A stretch of DNA of 64,000 nucleotides from Actinobacteria bacterium UBA2184 (lineage in GTDB: Bacteria > Actinomycetota > Coriobacteriia > Anaerosomatales > Anaerosomataceae). The stretch covers positions 58,712-122,711 of the forward strand of contig DCVQ01000025.1 in assembly GCA_002328745.1 (NCBI GenBank). Reading direction: 5' to 3'. Under the pieces are notes generated by a model. The model made no database searches. It saw nothing but the letters and a program-made list of their open reading frames with translations, and was not told where the DNA came from. The position numbers and the translations under genes are program-made. Of this stretch, positions 10,389 to 18,590 are shown piece by piece; position 1 is the stretch's first letter, and each line of letters begins with the position of its first letter.

Positions 10389-11293
10389 ACACGCCGTCCC
10401 ATCCGGGCGCGAACCCGTTCGTGCTCGCGGTCGCCTCGGGTAAGGGCGGTACCGGCAAGACCCTCGTCGCGACCAACCTCGCCGTCCTCGAGGCACGCGC
10501 GGGCCGCGACGTAGTGCTCGCCGACTGCGACGTCGAAGCGCCCAACGACGCGCTGTTCCTGCCTGCCGCCACACCGGCGTGCGTAGTAGTCGAGACCCTC
10601 GTGGCCGAGGTCGACCCCGCAGCCTGCACGGGATGCGGCCTGTGCCGGGACGCGTGCGCCTTCGGTGCCGTGCGCGTGCTCGGCGGCACGGCGCTCGTGT
10701 TCGAGGAGATGTGTCACGGCTGCGGCGCCTGCGTGGATGTGTGTCCCGAGGGCGCCATGCGCGAGTCGCTGCGGCGCGTCGGCGAGGTCGCCACCGGAGC
10801 GGTGGCCGGCCATCCCGGGCTGACGCTCGCATCGGGGACCCTGGACATCGGCGAGGTGAAGACACCCACGGTCATCAGGTCGGTGCGGCGGGCGGCCGCC
10901 ACCGGCGCCCACGACCTGGCCGTGCTCGACGCGCCTCCCGGAGTTGCCTGCTCGGCCGTCGCGGCGGTGAATGGCGCCGACGCGTTGCTGCTCGTCACCG
11001 AGCCCACGGTGTTCGGCGTGCACGATCTGCGGCTCGGGCTTTCGCTCGGGCGGACCCTCGGCCTGCCGATGGCTGTCGTCGTGAACCGCGACGGCACCGG
11101 CCGCTTCGATGTGGACGCGCTGTGCGCGGAATGGGAGGTGCCCATCGTCGCCCGGATACCGTTCGACCGGCGCATCGCCGAGGTCTACGCGACCGGCGGA
11201 CTCGTAGCGGATGCCCTCCCCGACATCGCGGCGCTGCTCGCGCCCATCGCCGACGCGATGCGTGGGATCGCGCAAGCGGAGGTGGCCCGATGA
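10373..11293 (+). CDS. MinD/Mrp-like P-loop ATPase with ferredoxin insert (1)
   Basis: 306 residues. The deviant Walker A ASGKGGTGKT lies at 21-30, and a 2x[4Fe-4S] ferredoxin insertion occupies about 81-126 with cysteines at 85, 88, 91, 95 and 114, 117, 120, 124. The switch region DAPPGVACSAVAAV follows. This is the CooC/Nbp35-relative class with ferredoxin insert found as adjacent pairs in anaerobes, linked to metal-cluster or cofactor maturation. ATGA overlap couples it to its paralogue. Confidence 0.9.
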   Translation: MRGPLDTPSHPGANPFVLAVASGKGGTGKTLVATNLAVLEARAGRDVVLADCDVEAPNDALFLPAATPACVVVETLVAEVDPAACTGCGLCRDACAFGAVRVLGGTALVFEEMCHGCGACVDVCPEGAMRESLRRVGEVATGAVAGHPGLTLASGTLDIGEVKTPTVIRSVRRAAATGAHDLAVLDAPPGVACSAVAAVNGADALLLVTEPTVFGVHDLRLGLSLGRTLGLPMAVVVNRDGTGRFDVDALCAEWEVPIVARIPFDRRIAEVYATGGLVADALPDIAALLAPIADAMRGIAQAEVAR

Positions 11294-12189
11294 AGGCGGT
11301 CGTCGTCGCCTCCGGCAAGGGCGGAACGGGCAAGACCACGCTCACGGCGGTCCTGGCGCACCTCGCCGCGTCGAGGTTCGGCGTCGTGCTCGCCGATACC
11401 GACGTAGAGGCCTCTAACCTCCCCCTGGCGCTCTCGGTGTCCGATGCGTCGTGCGAGACGTTCTCCGGTGGCGCGAAGGCGCGCATCGATGCAGGGGCCT
11501 GCACGGCGTGCGGGCTGTGCGCGGACGTGTGCCGGTTCGATGCCGTTCGGGAAGGCTCGTCTGCGTACGCGATCGACCCTCTCTCGTGCGAAGGCTGCGG
11601 ACGGTGCGCGACCGTGTGCCCCTCGGGAGCCATCGCCATGGTCCCTTCCGAGGTCGGGACCGCCTGCACCGGCCTGACGCCGCTTGGCCCGATCGCCTTC
11701 GGTCAGCTCGGGCCGGGTGAAGACCTCTCGGGCAGACTCGTCACCGAGGTGCGGGGCCGGGCGGACGCCGCCGCCGGACAGCACGCGGCCGATCTCCTCC
11801 TCATCGACGGCCCTCCGGGCGTCGGCTGCCCGCTCATCGCCGCCGTCGCGAGCACGGACCTGCTGCTCGCCGTCGCGGAGCCGACGATCTCGGGCGCCCA
11901 CGATCTCGGCAGGCTCGCCGATCTCGCGAAACGCCTCGACGTCCCCGTGCGCGTCGTGCTCAACAAAGCCGACCTGTCCGCGAATGGCGCCGCGCGCGTC
12001 CGGGAGCTGTGCGAGACGCGCGGCATCCCCGTGGTCGCCGAGGTGCCGTTCGACCCGCGGATCGCATCGCTGCTGGAAGCGTCGGCGGCCGACGGCGGGC
12101 GCATCGTCCCCGATGCGGCGTCCGCGCTCGGGCCGCTGGCCCTCGCATGGGAGAACATGCTGGACGAGCTGATGACCGACCCGCGGTGA
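11290..12189 (+). CDS. MinD/Mrp-like P-loop ATPase with ferredoxin insert (2)
   Basis: 299 residues, paralogous to the upstream gene: VVASGKGGTGKTTLTA at the N-terminus, ferredoxin-type clusters CTACGLCADVC and CEGCGRCATVC, and IDGPPGVGCPL as the switch II region. Adjacent pairs of such proteins presumably form heterodimers that use ATP to move or insert metal clusters. The 4-bp ATGA overlap implies balanced expression. A strong terminator follows the stop. Confidence 0.9.
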   Translation: MKAVVVASGKGGTGKTTLTAVLAHLAASRFGVVLADTDVEASNLPLALSVSDASCETFSGGAKARIDAGACTACGLCADVCRFDAVREGSSAYAIDPLSCEGCGRCATVCPSGAIAMVPSEVGTACTGLTPLGPIAFGQLGPGEDLSGRLVTEVRGRADAAAGQHAADLLLIDGPPGVGCPLIAAVASTDLLLAVAEPTISGAHDLGRLADLAKRLDVPVRVVLNKADLSANGAARVRELCETRGIPVVAEVPFDPRIASLLEASAADGGRIVPDAASALGPLALAWENMLDELMTDPR

Positions 12190-12202
12190 CCCGGGAATCG
12201 AA

Positions 12203-12226
12203 GAAGCCGCCCTGCGGGGCGGCTTC
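12203..12226 (+). terminator. Terminator of padR-NifX-Mrp operon
   Basis: GAAGCCGCCC pairs with GGGCGGCTTC around a short loop, 14 bp after the stop, followed by GCGGTTTCT. Confidence 0.75.
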
Positions 12227-12236
12227 GCGGTTTCTA

Positions 12237-12314
12237 TGGCGGGAGTGACGGGGCTCGAACCCGCGACCTCCGGCTTGACAGGCCGGCGCTCTAACCAAAC
12301 TGAGCTACACCCCC
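12237..12314 (-). tRNA. tRNA-Asp(GTC)
   Basis: Read on the minus strand, a 7-bp acceptor stem (GGGGGTG with CACTCCC), D-arm TAGCTCAG, anticodon loop CTGTCAA between CCGGC and GCCGG (anticodon GTC), and T-arm GGGTTCGAGCCCC are all present. Discriminator G and an encoded CCA end the gene. Confidence 0.95.
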
Positions 12315-12418
12315 GCTTAGGGGCGCCCGCCTCGAGGCGGACAGCGTACGGATTGTATATGCCGAGGCGGGTGTTGTCTACCGCGAGCCGGCGAGCTGGT
12401 GCACGACGTTCGCAACGA

Positions 12419-13111
12419 CTACACGGGCAGGGCCTGACCCTCCACCACGCCGTCGCGCATGCGGATCGTCCGGTCGCATGCGGCAGCGACCTCCGGATTG
12501 TGGGTGACGATCACGAACGTGGTGCCGCGCTCGGCGTTGATCGCGCGCATCACGTCGACGATCTCGGCCGATGTGGCCGTATCGAGATCGCCCGTGGGCT
12601 CGTCGCCCATGACGATCGCCGGCGCGTTGACGAGCGCCCGCGCGATGGCGACACGCTGCTGCTGACCGCCCGAAAGCTCGGTCGGGACGTGGCGGACGCG
12701 GTCGGCCAGGCCGACGATCTCGAGGAGCGCGGCCGCCTTGCGGGCCGCCTCACCGCGCGATGAGCCCGCGTACTCGGCGGCAAGCGCGACGTTCTCGAGG
12801 GCGCTCATCGTCGGGATCAGGTTGAAGCCCTGGAAGATGAAGCCTATCCCGTGCGCGCGCAGCCGCGTGAGCGCCCGGCCCCGGAGCTCGTCCACGCGCT
12901 CGCCTTTCAGCCACACCTCACCGGAGTCCGGGACGTCCAGGCACCCCGCGATATGCATGAGCGTGGACTTGCCCGATCCCGACGGACCCATGATCGCGGC
13001 CATCTCCCCCTCCTCGATCTCGAGGCTGGCGCCGCGAAGCGCGTCGACGAAGTTCGCCTTGCCGAGGCGATAGCGCTTGGTCAGTCCTTCAACCCGTACG
13101 ATCGATGCCAT
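12419..13111 (-). CDS. ABC transporter ATP-binding protein (MacB/LolD type)
   Basis: 230 residues with Walker A GPSGSGKST, Q-loop FIFQGFNLIPTMSA, signature LSGGQQQRVAIARAL, Walker B AIVMGDEPTGDLD and H-loop IVTHNPEVA. The PSGSGKSTLMHIAGCLD and GDLDTATS features mark the MacB/LolD/FtsE-like class that powers FtsX-fold permeases without transporting through a channel. ATG at 13111 follows GAAAGGAAC. It is downstream of its cognate permease on the same strand. Confidence 0.93.
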   Translation of the reverse strand: MASIVRVEGLTKRYRLGKANFVDALRGASLEIEEGEMAAIMGPSGSGKSTLMHIAGCLDVPDSGEVWLKGERVDELRGRALTRLRAHGIGFIFQGFNLIPTMSALENVALAAEYAGSSRGEAARKAAALLEIVGLADRVRHVPTELSGGQQQRVAIARALVNAPAIVMGDEPTGDLDTATSAEIVDVMRAINAERGTTFVIVTHNPEVAAACDRTIRMRDGVVEGQALPV

Positions 13112-13173
13112 GATGCGTTCCTTTCGAAGCGATCCGGGAGGGCCCGGCGGTTGGTCGTTGTCGGTGCTCGTGA

Positions 13174-14337
13174 CTACTCGTAGCGCAGCGCCGTCACGGG
13201 ATCGAGCCGCGCCGCGTGCCACGCCGGGTACAGGCCCGACAGCACGCCCAGCACGAGGGCGAACACGACCGAGCCGAGCGCGAGTCGCGGCGTCACCAGG
13301 AACAGCTCGCTTGCCGAGGCCGCCCCCGCCTGGTTGCCAGCGGCCGCGATGAGCGCGCCCAGGCCCAGGCCGAGCAGACCCCCGATGACCCCCATGACCG
13401 CCGACTCCGCGACGAACTGGCGCATGATTGCGCCGTCAGACGCGCCGATGGCCTTGCGCACCCCGATCTCGCGGGTCCGCTCGGCGACCGCCATGGTCAT
13501 CGTGTTGATCACCGACAGGCCGCCCACGAGAAGCGAGACGATCGCGATGGCGTAGATGATCTGGGTGAAGATCTTGAGCGGCTCCTTGACCGAAGTCTCG
13601 AAGCCCGCGGGCCCCATGGCCGAGATATCGTCGATCTCGTGCTCGATGATCGTGGCCATCTCGTCGGCATCGGCCCCCGGTTCCAGGTAGACGGCCACCG
13701 ACGTGATGAGCTTGTCGGGGAAGACGCTGTCACGGATGGCCGCAGGAAGATCGGCGACGAGCAGATACTGCGCGTCGGCCAGCGGCACCTGCACGGCCTT
13801 GTCGGGTGCCGTGAGCGTCTTGCCCAGGATGCCGATGACCTCGAACTCCTTGCCACGGACCTCGATCGTGCCACCGACCTCGGCGTCCAGCTTGTCCACC
13901 AGGTCGGAGCCCACAACGCACACCCCGCGGTCATCGGCCTCCAGCTTCCGGCCCTTCACGACCTCGCTCTCGAACGTCTCGTAGCCCGCTTCGCGGAAAT
14001 CGCTCGCGTTGATGTTGGGCGGGATACCCATGTTGACGCTCGACGGGTCGGTATCGAGCATCATCATGATCGAACCCGCGGCACGCGCGACGCCGTCGAT
14101 GTCCTCGATCTCGTCGATGAGGTCGGTGGATAGCGGCTCTGTCGAGAACCCGGCCATCCCACTCTTGCCGGTCACGATGACCTTATCGGCGTAGTACTCC
14201 GTGCCGCCCTCGACAAGAAGATTGAGCTTCTCGGCGATCGATCCCATCACGACGAGCGCGAGGACTCCTATCGTGATGCCGAAGATCGTCAGGAACGCGC
14301 GGAGCTTCCTCCGGAATATCGTGCGCAGCACTCTCAT
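13174..14337 (-). CDS. MacB-like FtsX-fold permease
   Basis: 387 residues. TM1 at about residues 12-32 (LRAFLTIFGITIGVLALVVM) is followed by a large extracytoplasmic MacB_PCD-like domain. Three C-terminal helices (IIYAIAIVSLLVGGL, GVIGGLLGLGLGALIAAAG, LALGSVVFALVLGVLSGL) carry the FtsX signature around AERTREIGVRKAIGA. Single-pair exporters of this type expel peptides or lipophilic compounds or transmit mechanical signals. Divergent TetR gene and shared promoter region imply substrate-inducible expression. Confidence 0.92.
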   Translation of the reverse strand: MRVLRTIFRRKLRAFLTIFGITIGVLALVVMGSIAEKLNLLVEGGTEYYADKVIVTGKSGMAGFSTEPLSTDLIDEIEDIDGVARAAGSIMMMLDTDPSSVNMGIPPNINASDFREAGYETFESEVVKGRKLEADDRGVCVVGSDLVDKLDAEVGGTIEVRGKEFEVIGILGKTLTAPDKAVQVPLADAQYLLVADLPAAIRDSVFPDKLITSVAVYLEPGADADEMATIIEHEIDDISAMGPAGFETSVKEPLKIFTQIIYAIAIVSLLVGGLSVINTMTMAVAERTREIGVRKAIGASDGAIMRQFVAESAVMGVIGGLLGLGLGALIAAAGNQAGAASASELFLVTPRLALGSVVFALVLGVLSGLYPAWHAARLDPVTALRYE

Positions 14338-14365
14338 ATCGAGCCCCCCTGGGTGTCTTCCCGTA

Positions 14366-14473
14366 CTTAACGCTGTTTAGTGACCTGCGTTAAGTTATCG
14401 CTCGCGATATGCAATGTCAAGCGTTCTAAATGCATTAACCCCGCTTGACATAGAGAGATAACATTGTTAACTT
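14366..14473. promoter_or_regulatory. Divergent promoters and operators, ABC exporter / TetR
   Basis: Minus promoter: TTGACA (14420-14415), 17 bp, TAACTT (14397-14392). Plus promoter: TTGACA (14445-14450), 17 bp, TAACTT (14468-14473). The two promoters have the same -35 and -10 boxes, and their -35 regions form a 9-bp inverted repeat (TGTCAAGCG/CGCTTGACA). CTTAACGC (14366-14373) and GCGTTAAG (14387-14394) form a further dyad over the minus -10, a likely TetR operator. Confidence 0.7.
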
Positions 14474-14498
14474 GTTCTTACTCGTGAGGAGGTGAACC

Positions 14499-15131
14499 GT
14501 GTCCGCCCGCCCAGCCAACCCGCACCTGGCAAACGATATCCTCGCCACGACCGCATCGCTGATCGAGGAGGTCGGTCCCGAGGGCGTGACGATGCGCGCG
14601 GTCGCCGAGCGTATCGGTTACAGCGCCACGACCATCTACCTGTACTTCGAGAACAAAGAGAGACTCCTGAACGAGGCCGTGAACCGGGCCTTCGACTGGT
14701 TCGCCGACCGCCTCGAACGCGCGCAAGACGAGGCGCTCCCTGCGGCCCGGATCCGCCAGGCGGCACGTGCGTACCTCGACTGGGGCCTCGACAACCCCGG
14801 CATGTATCGCCTCATGTTCGAGTGGGGCTACCTCGGCGACATCTCCCCTGAGTCGGTCTTCGCGAGGCGCGCCAGCTGGCGTCGCAGCCGCAGCCTCATC
14901 GAGTTCGGCGTATCGCAAGGGACGTTCCGGCGGGACCTCGACAGCGCGGTCGCCGCCGATCTCATGTGGGCGACCTGCCACGGCCTCACGTCGCTCGCCA
15001 TCTCCGGGAGGATGTTCGGCAACCCGGGAACCGTGGATGCCACCGTGGTGCGGGAGCGTTCAGCGGCGCTTGCCGACGCGTTGGTGGACACGTGGCTCTC
15101 CGACTGGACAGGGCCTCCCCGGGACCTCTAG
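14499..15131 (+). CDS. TetR-family transcriptional regulator
   Basis: 210 residues from GTG 14499 behind GAGGAGGTG. The N-terminal helix-turn-helix is clear (ILATTASLIEEVGPEGVTMR, then AERIGYSATTIYLYFENKERLL). The C-terminal domain has an RQAARAYLDWGLDNPGMYRLMF stretch resembling TetR_C_33/WHG-type ligand domains. It is divergent from the MacB-like exporter and probably represses it. Its stop overlaps the convergent DUF72 gene by 4 bp. Confidence 0.92.
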   Translation: MSARPANPHLANDILATTASLIEEVGPEGVTMRAVAERIGYSATTIYLYFENKERLLNEAVNRAFDWFADRLERAQDEALPAARIRQAARAYLDWGLDNPGMYRLMFEWGYLGDISPESVFARRASWRRSRSLIEFGVSQGTFRRDLDSAVAADLMWATCHGLTSLAISGRMFGNPGTVDATVVRERSAALADALVDTWLSDWTGPPRDL

Positions 15132-16081
15132 AGCCCGAGGCCCAACTGCTCGTCACCGGTCGGCGGCACCACCGGCGACACCATCTCAGGACCCAGGATC
15201 TCGGCGAGCTCGCGCGCGTTTCTCGGCGCGTAGTCGTACTTGCAGTTGTTGAACATCACGTAGGTCACGTCGGTGCCCTCGGCGAGCTGACGCACCTTCG
15301 GCGCCCACTCCTCAAGCTCATCTGCGGTGTAGCGGTAGTCGAAGCGGTCGGCCGCCGACACGTTGCGGGCGAAATACGTGTCGCGATTGCGTCCATGCAG
15401 GCGCACGTAGCCCACGCTGGTCGTCGCCGCGACGAGCGGCGGCATCGTGGTGCGCGTAGGGAACTGCGGCGCATCCACCGCCACGTAGGTCATGTCGCGG
15501 TCGCCGAGGAACTTCAGCGTGTCGCGGACGCGGGAGTCGTCCACCCACGACGGGTGCCGGAACTCCACGAGCATGCGCCGCTTGCCGAGCCGCCCACGGG
15601 CGTAGTCGAGATACGCAAAGTTCTCCTCAAGCATCGCCTCGTCGAGCGCGGTGAAGAACGGCGGGAACTGCATCAGGATGCCGCCGAGCTTCCCGGCCTC
15701 TTCGAGCGGCTCGATCGCCTCGAGGAACAGGTCGAAGGCGAGGTCCACCATCTCCTGCGACGGCCGCTTCACGCGCCCTCGCTCTACTTCGTGGGGGTAT
15801 TCGCGCAGCTCGGGATGGAGCGCGCGCTCGTCGACGGCGTGCTGGGTCATCATCCCGAAGGCCTTCACGTGGAAGACGAAGCCCGGCGGTGTTCGCTTCG
15901 CCCAGTTCTCGACGACCCGGCGATCGGGGATGGCGTAGAAGGGAGCGTCGGCCTCGACGGTGTCGAAGCGCGACGCGTAGTACCGCAACCGCGCTGCGGG
16001 CGTGGTGACGTCCGGCGGGTACCAGGCCTCGATCATGGTCCGGTCCGCCCACGAGCAGGTGCCGACGTGCACCCGTCCCAC
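15128..16081 (-). CDS. DUF72 (YecE-like) TIM-barrel protein
   Basis: 317 residues from GTG 16081 (GAGAGG eight bases upstream). The opening VHVGTCSWAD, then YYASRFDTVEADAPFYAIP and LVEFRHPSW are the standard DUF72 signatures. The barrel is widespread in bacteria and archaea with no proven reaction; phosphatase- or isomerase-like roles have been guessed. It is downstream of a c-type cytochrome gene on the same strand. Confidence 0.9.
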   Translation of the reverse strand: MGRVHVGTCSWADRTMIEAWYPPDVTTPAARLRYYASRFDTVEADAPFYAIPDRRVVENWAKRTPPGFVFHVKAFGMMTQHAVDERALHPELREYPHEVERGRVKRPSQEMVDLAFDLFLEAIEPLEEAGKLGGILMQFPPFFTALDEAMLEENFAYLDYARGRLGKRRMLVEFRHPSWVDDSRVRDTLKFLGDRDMTYVAVDAPQFPTRTTMPPLVAATTSVGYVRLHGRNRDTYFARNVSAADRFDYRYTADELEEWAPKVRQLAEGTDVTYVMFNNCKYDYAPRNARELAEILGPEMVSPVVPPTGDEQLGLGL

Positions 16082-16098
16082 GTGCGCCGCCTCTCGGT

Positions 16099-16401
16099 CT
16101 ACTGAAGGGACAGGTACTCGGCTATGGCCGCGGCCTCTTCGTCGGTCACCTGGGCACCTCTGGCGATCATCGTGTCTATGATGGCGGCCCAACCGACGGC
16201 GTCCTGCTCCTCGGCGTACACGACGTCGAGGCTGTGGCAGACCGTGCACTTCTCCTGGAGCAAAGCCGCGCCATCGAGACCGGTCGCCTCGCCGGGTGTC
16301 ACCGGCGCTTCAGGTGCGGGAGTATCGTCCTTCTTGCCACATGCCGTGGCGGTCGCCACGAGCATCAGGACGAGCAAGACGAGGGCGAAACGCTTAGCCA
16401 T
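16099..16401 (-). CDS. Monoheme cytochrome c lipoprotein
   Basis: 100 residues: signal peptide with lysine-arginine N-terminus and hydrophobic core, probable lipidation cysteine at residue 21 (ATATAC), a Pro/Glu-rich linker, and a small cytochrome c domain with CTVCH at 52-56. The distal methionine may lie in DTMIARG. Short membrane-tethered cytochromes of this form pass electrons outside the cytoplasmic membrane. ATG at 16401 was chosen because it gives a clean signal peptide. Confidence 0.85.
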   Translation of the reverse strand: MAKRFALVLLVLMLVATATACGKKDDTPAPEAPVTPGEATGLDGAALLQEKCTVCHSLDVVYAEEQDAVGWAAIIDTMIARGAQVTDEEAAAIAEYLSLQ

Positions 16402-16449
16402 TCCTGGTCCTCCATTCTCGGAGCCGGCACGCATGCGCGACGACACCCG

Positions 16450-17334
16450 TTAGATACCCGACCCCGTACCGAGCGACACGCGCACGTCGCGCATGTGCGT
16501 GAAGTCCCGGCAGTAGTCCGCGTACGTCAGCGGCTCAGGCGGCGCGTGATACGGCCACTGGAACCGCTCGATCTCAAGGTCGGGGAAGTTCTCTTTCGCG
16601 AAGCGCTCGCTCCGCGCGTAGTCCAGCAGCGGGTCGTTCACCGACATGCCGAACCAGCAGGGCACATCGTAGGGACCCGCAAGATCCTCCTCGGTGACCG
16701 TGAGGATCTCGTGGACCTGGGTCACCAGCACCTCGAGCGATGACTCCGAGAAGGCCGACAGCCGACCCCTGAGGTCGCTCGTCGTCTCGAAGCCGCCGAT
16801 GTCACGCATGAACCACACCACGGCCCGGACCGCCAGCTCGTTGCCGAGCACCCACGCAAGCCACCGCCGCGGAAGGCGCCGCTTGAGCGTGGCGATCACG
16901 GTCGCGATCATCGCGCGATCCACCGGGGGACGAAGCAGTCCGCGATTGCTGACGCACGGCGAGAGGAGCGCGACCTGTTCGACGCGGTCCCCGAGCAGCT
17001 GCAGCGTGCGTATGGTGAGGATGCCCCCGAACGAGAAGCCGAGCAGGGTGAACCTGTCGTGCCCGAGGTGGTCTGCCAGTTCGCCGACCACTTTGGCCAG
17101 CTTGTGGCTGGAGAAGCCCCCTTCCAGGGGCGTGGAGCCTCCGTGACCGGGCAGCTCGAAGAAGTACGTCCGGTAGCGCCCGGCAAGGAACTGGACCATG
17201 GGCGTCCAGTCCTCGATCAGCGACACCGTTGCGGGAACGATGATGAGCGGGGGACCGTCACCGCACGCGGCGTAGCGCAAGCGCGTGTCGGGGAGGTTCG
17301 CCTCATGCACCGTGATGGGCAGAGGTTCGTGCAC
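16450..17334 (-). CDS. Alpha/beta hydrolase
   Basis: 294 residues from GTG 17334 behind AAAGGAG. Oxyanion region GDGPPLIIVPATVS, nucleophile elbow LLGFSFGG with the catalytic serine, acid region MSVNDPLLDYARSE and a late histidine in FQWPYHAPPEP are seen. Substrate unknown; size and lid fit esterase/haloperoxidase-like members. Located upstream of the cytochrome gene with a 48-bp gap, so possibly cotranscribed. Confidence 0.85.
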   Translation of the reverse strand: MHEPLPITVHEANLPDTRLRYAACGDGPPLIIVPATVSLIEDWTPMVQFLAGRYRTYFFELPGHGGSTPLEGGFSSHKLAKVVGELADHLGHDRFTLLGFSFGGILTIRTLQLLGDRVEQVALLSPCVSNRGLLRPPVDRAMIATVIATLKRRLPRRWLAWVLGNELAVRAVVWFMRDIGGFETTSDLRGRLSAFSESSLEVLVTQVHEILTVTEEDLAGPYDVPCWFGMSVNDPLLDYARSERFAKENFPDLEIERFQWPYHAPPEPLTYADYCRDFTHMRDVRVSLGTGSGI

Positions 17335-17412
17335 GTGCAGGACTCCTTTGAGGTCGTACTCTCAGTTGTGGGTATCATGGCGGCAAGGCGGCCGGGCGGC
17401 AAGGAGCAATGT

Positions 17413-18159
17413 ATGACGGATAACGGAGAACGCATACAGGCCGCCACCCTCGTAGAGGCCCACACGGCGCTTCAGGCGCTCCGTTCCCCGCTCGCCGCCG
17501 GTCTGGAACTCGAGGAATCACCCGCCGCGTTCGTCGGCTCGCTCTTCCTCATCCGCTGCGCGCGCACGTTCGCGGCCGTCGTGACGCTGTGCGAGCATGG
17601 CTGGGCCCCCGAGGCTCAGACGCTGCTTCGCGCGATGGTCGAGGACATGGTCACCATCGGCTACATATCGACAGAACCCGAGAAGCTCGCACACCGCTGG
17701 CTGAGCTTCGAGAACCGGCGACTCCCCGATCACGCCGATCTGTTCGCGGCGTTCTCGGGCGAGGAGCCACCGAACCGGGGCGAGCGCCCCAAGTACGACC
17801 GGTGGACCCACCTGAGCTTCAACGCGATGGCCGAGCGTGCCGACGGGGTGGTCCCCGGGCTGCTCGAGTACCTCGGCTACGTGTATCCGATCCTGTCCGA
17901 CCGTGCCCACGGCAACACCTCGGCGAGCGGCATCTACATCCGACAGGGTGAGGACGGCTCGCTCGAGCCCCTCTACCAGCCCTCGTCGCGCCAGGTACCC
18001 ATCACGCTGTGCAACGCGGTGACGGCCGCGCTCACGACCGCCGACCGCGTACGCGCGCTCGGCGTCGTCCTCGATCTCGGCCCGCTCGAGAAGGCCGAGC
18101 AGCGCATCTACGAGGCGTGCGGCCTGCCGGCCGGTCCTCCGCCGGGCGCGGAGGAGTGA
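17413..18159 (+). CDS. DUF5677 family protein
   Basis: 248 residues from ATG 17413 (AAGGAG). All-helical, with the family-typical LIRCARTFAAVVTLCEHGWA and EAQTLLRAMVEDMVTIGYI followed by ILSDRAHGNTS. The family is scattered across bacteria, often near mobile or defence genes, and has no known reaction. Stand-alone here, divergent from the hydrolase. Confidence 0.75.
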   Translation: MTDNGERIQAATLVEAHTALQALRSPLAAGLELEESPAAFVGSLFLIRCARTFAAVVTLCEHGWAPEAQTLLRAMVEDMVTIGYISTEPEKLAHRWLSFENRRLPDHADLFAAFSGEEPPNRGERPKYDRWTHLSFNAMAERADGVVPGLLEYLGYVYPILSDRAHGNTSASGIYIRQGEDGSLEPLYQPSSRQVPITLCNAVTAALTTADRVRALGVVLDLGPLEKAEQRIYEACGLPAGPPPGAEE

Positions 18160-18368
18160 CGGGGCTCCGCCTGTCGCGCTATACTGCTCGTGATGGGGCA
18201 CACATCGCCATTGCACCCCGTCCGGCCCGCCGGTAGCGCGGAACTGCCACCGGCCATGCGCCCCTCTCACCTCGTTCGTGCTTCATCCCCCCTTCTCGAC
18301 GCACGCGCCGCCCCGCGTACGCGTCCCCGCGTTCGCGGCATCCTCACCATGAAGGGCACGGTGACCGC
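18160..18368. other. Intergenic region
   Basis: About 210 bp between the DUF5677 gene and a possible small ORF. I see no structured RNA or clear promoter, only GC-rich sequence. Confidence 0.4.
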
Positions 18369-18521
18369 ATGCGCAGGCTGAGCACCACTCGTCCCCGCAA
18401 GCGCCGTCGGCGGTACGATCTCACCGCCATCATCCAGCGCCAGGTCCTGGCCGGCGCGACGGCGATCAGGGTCAGACCGGCCAAGCGCATCTTCAGGCCT
18501 GCCACGCCGTTCCACTCGTGA
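18369..18521 (+). CDS. Possible small arginine-rich protein
   Basis: ATG at 18369 opens a 50-codon frame beginning MRRLSTTRPRKRRRRYDLTA, highly basic at the N-terminus with a short amphipathic middle. A GAAGGG element lies about 13 bases upstream. No family recognised; composition is compatible with either a real RNA/DNA-binding small protein or chance in GC-rich DNA. Confidence 0.3.
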   Translation: MRRLSTTRPRKRRRRYDLTAIIQRQVLAGATAIRVRPAKRIFRPATPFHS

Positions 18522-18590
18522 CGGAGCCGGGCAGGATCCCACCGGCGACGTGACGCCGGTGCCCTCGCCACGACGGGTAGGAACGGTCAC

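Noticed and set aside
8928..10865. 645-residue minus-strand open frame
   Set aside because: Lies opposite padR, the NifX-like genes and an ATPase that all have clear families and ribosome sites; Arg/Pro-rich nonsense translation.
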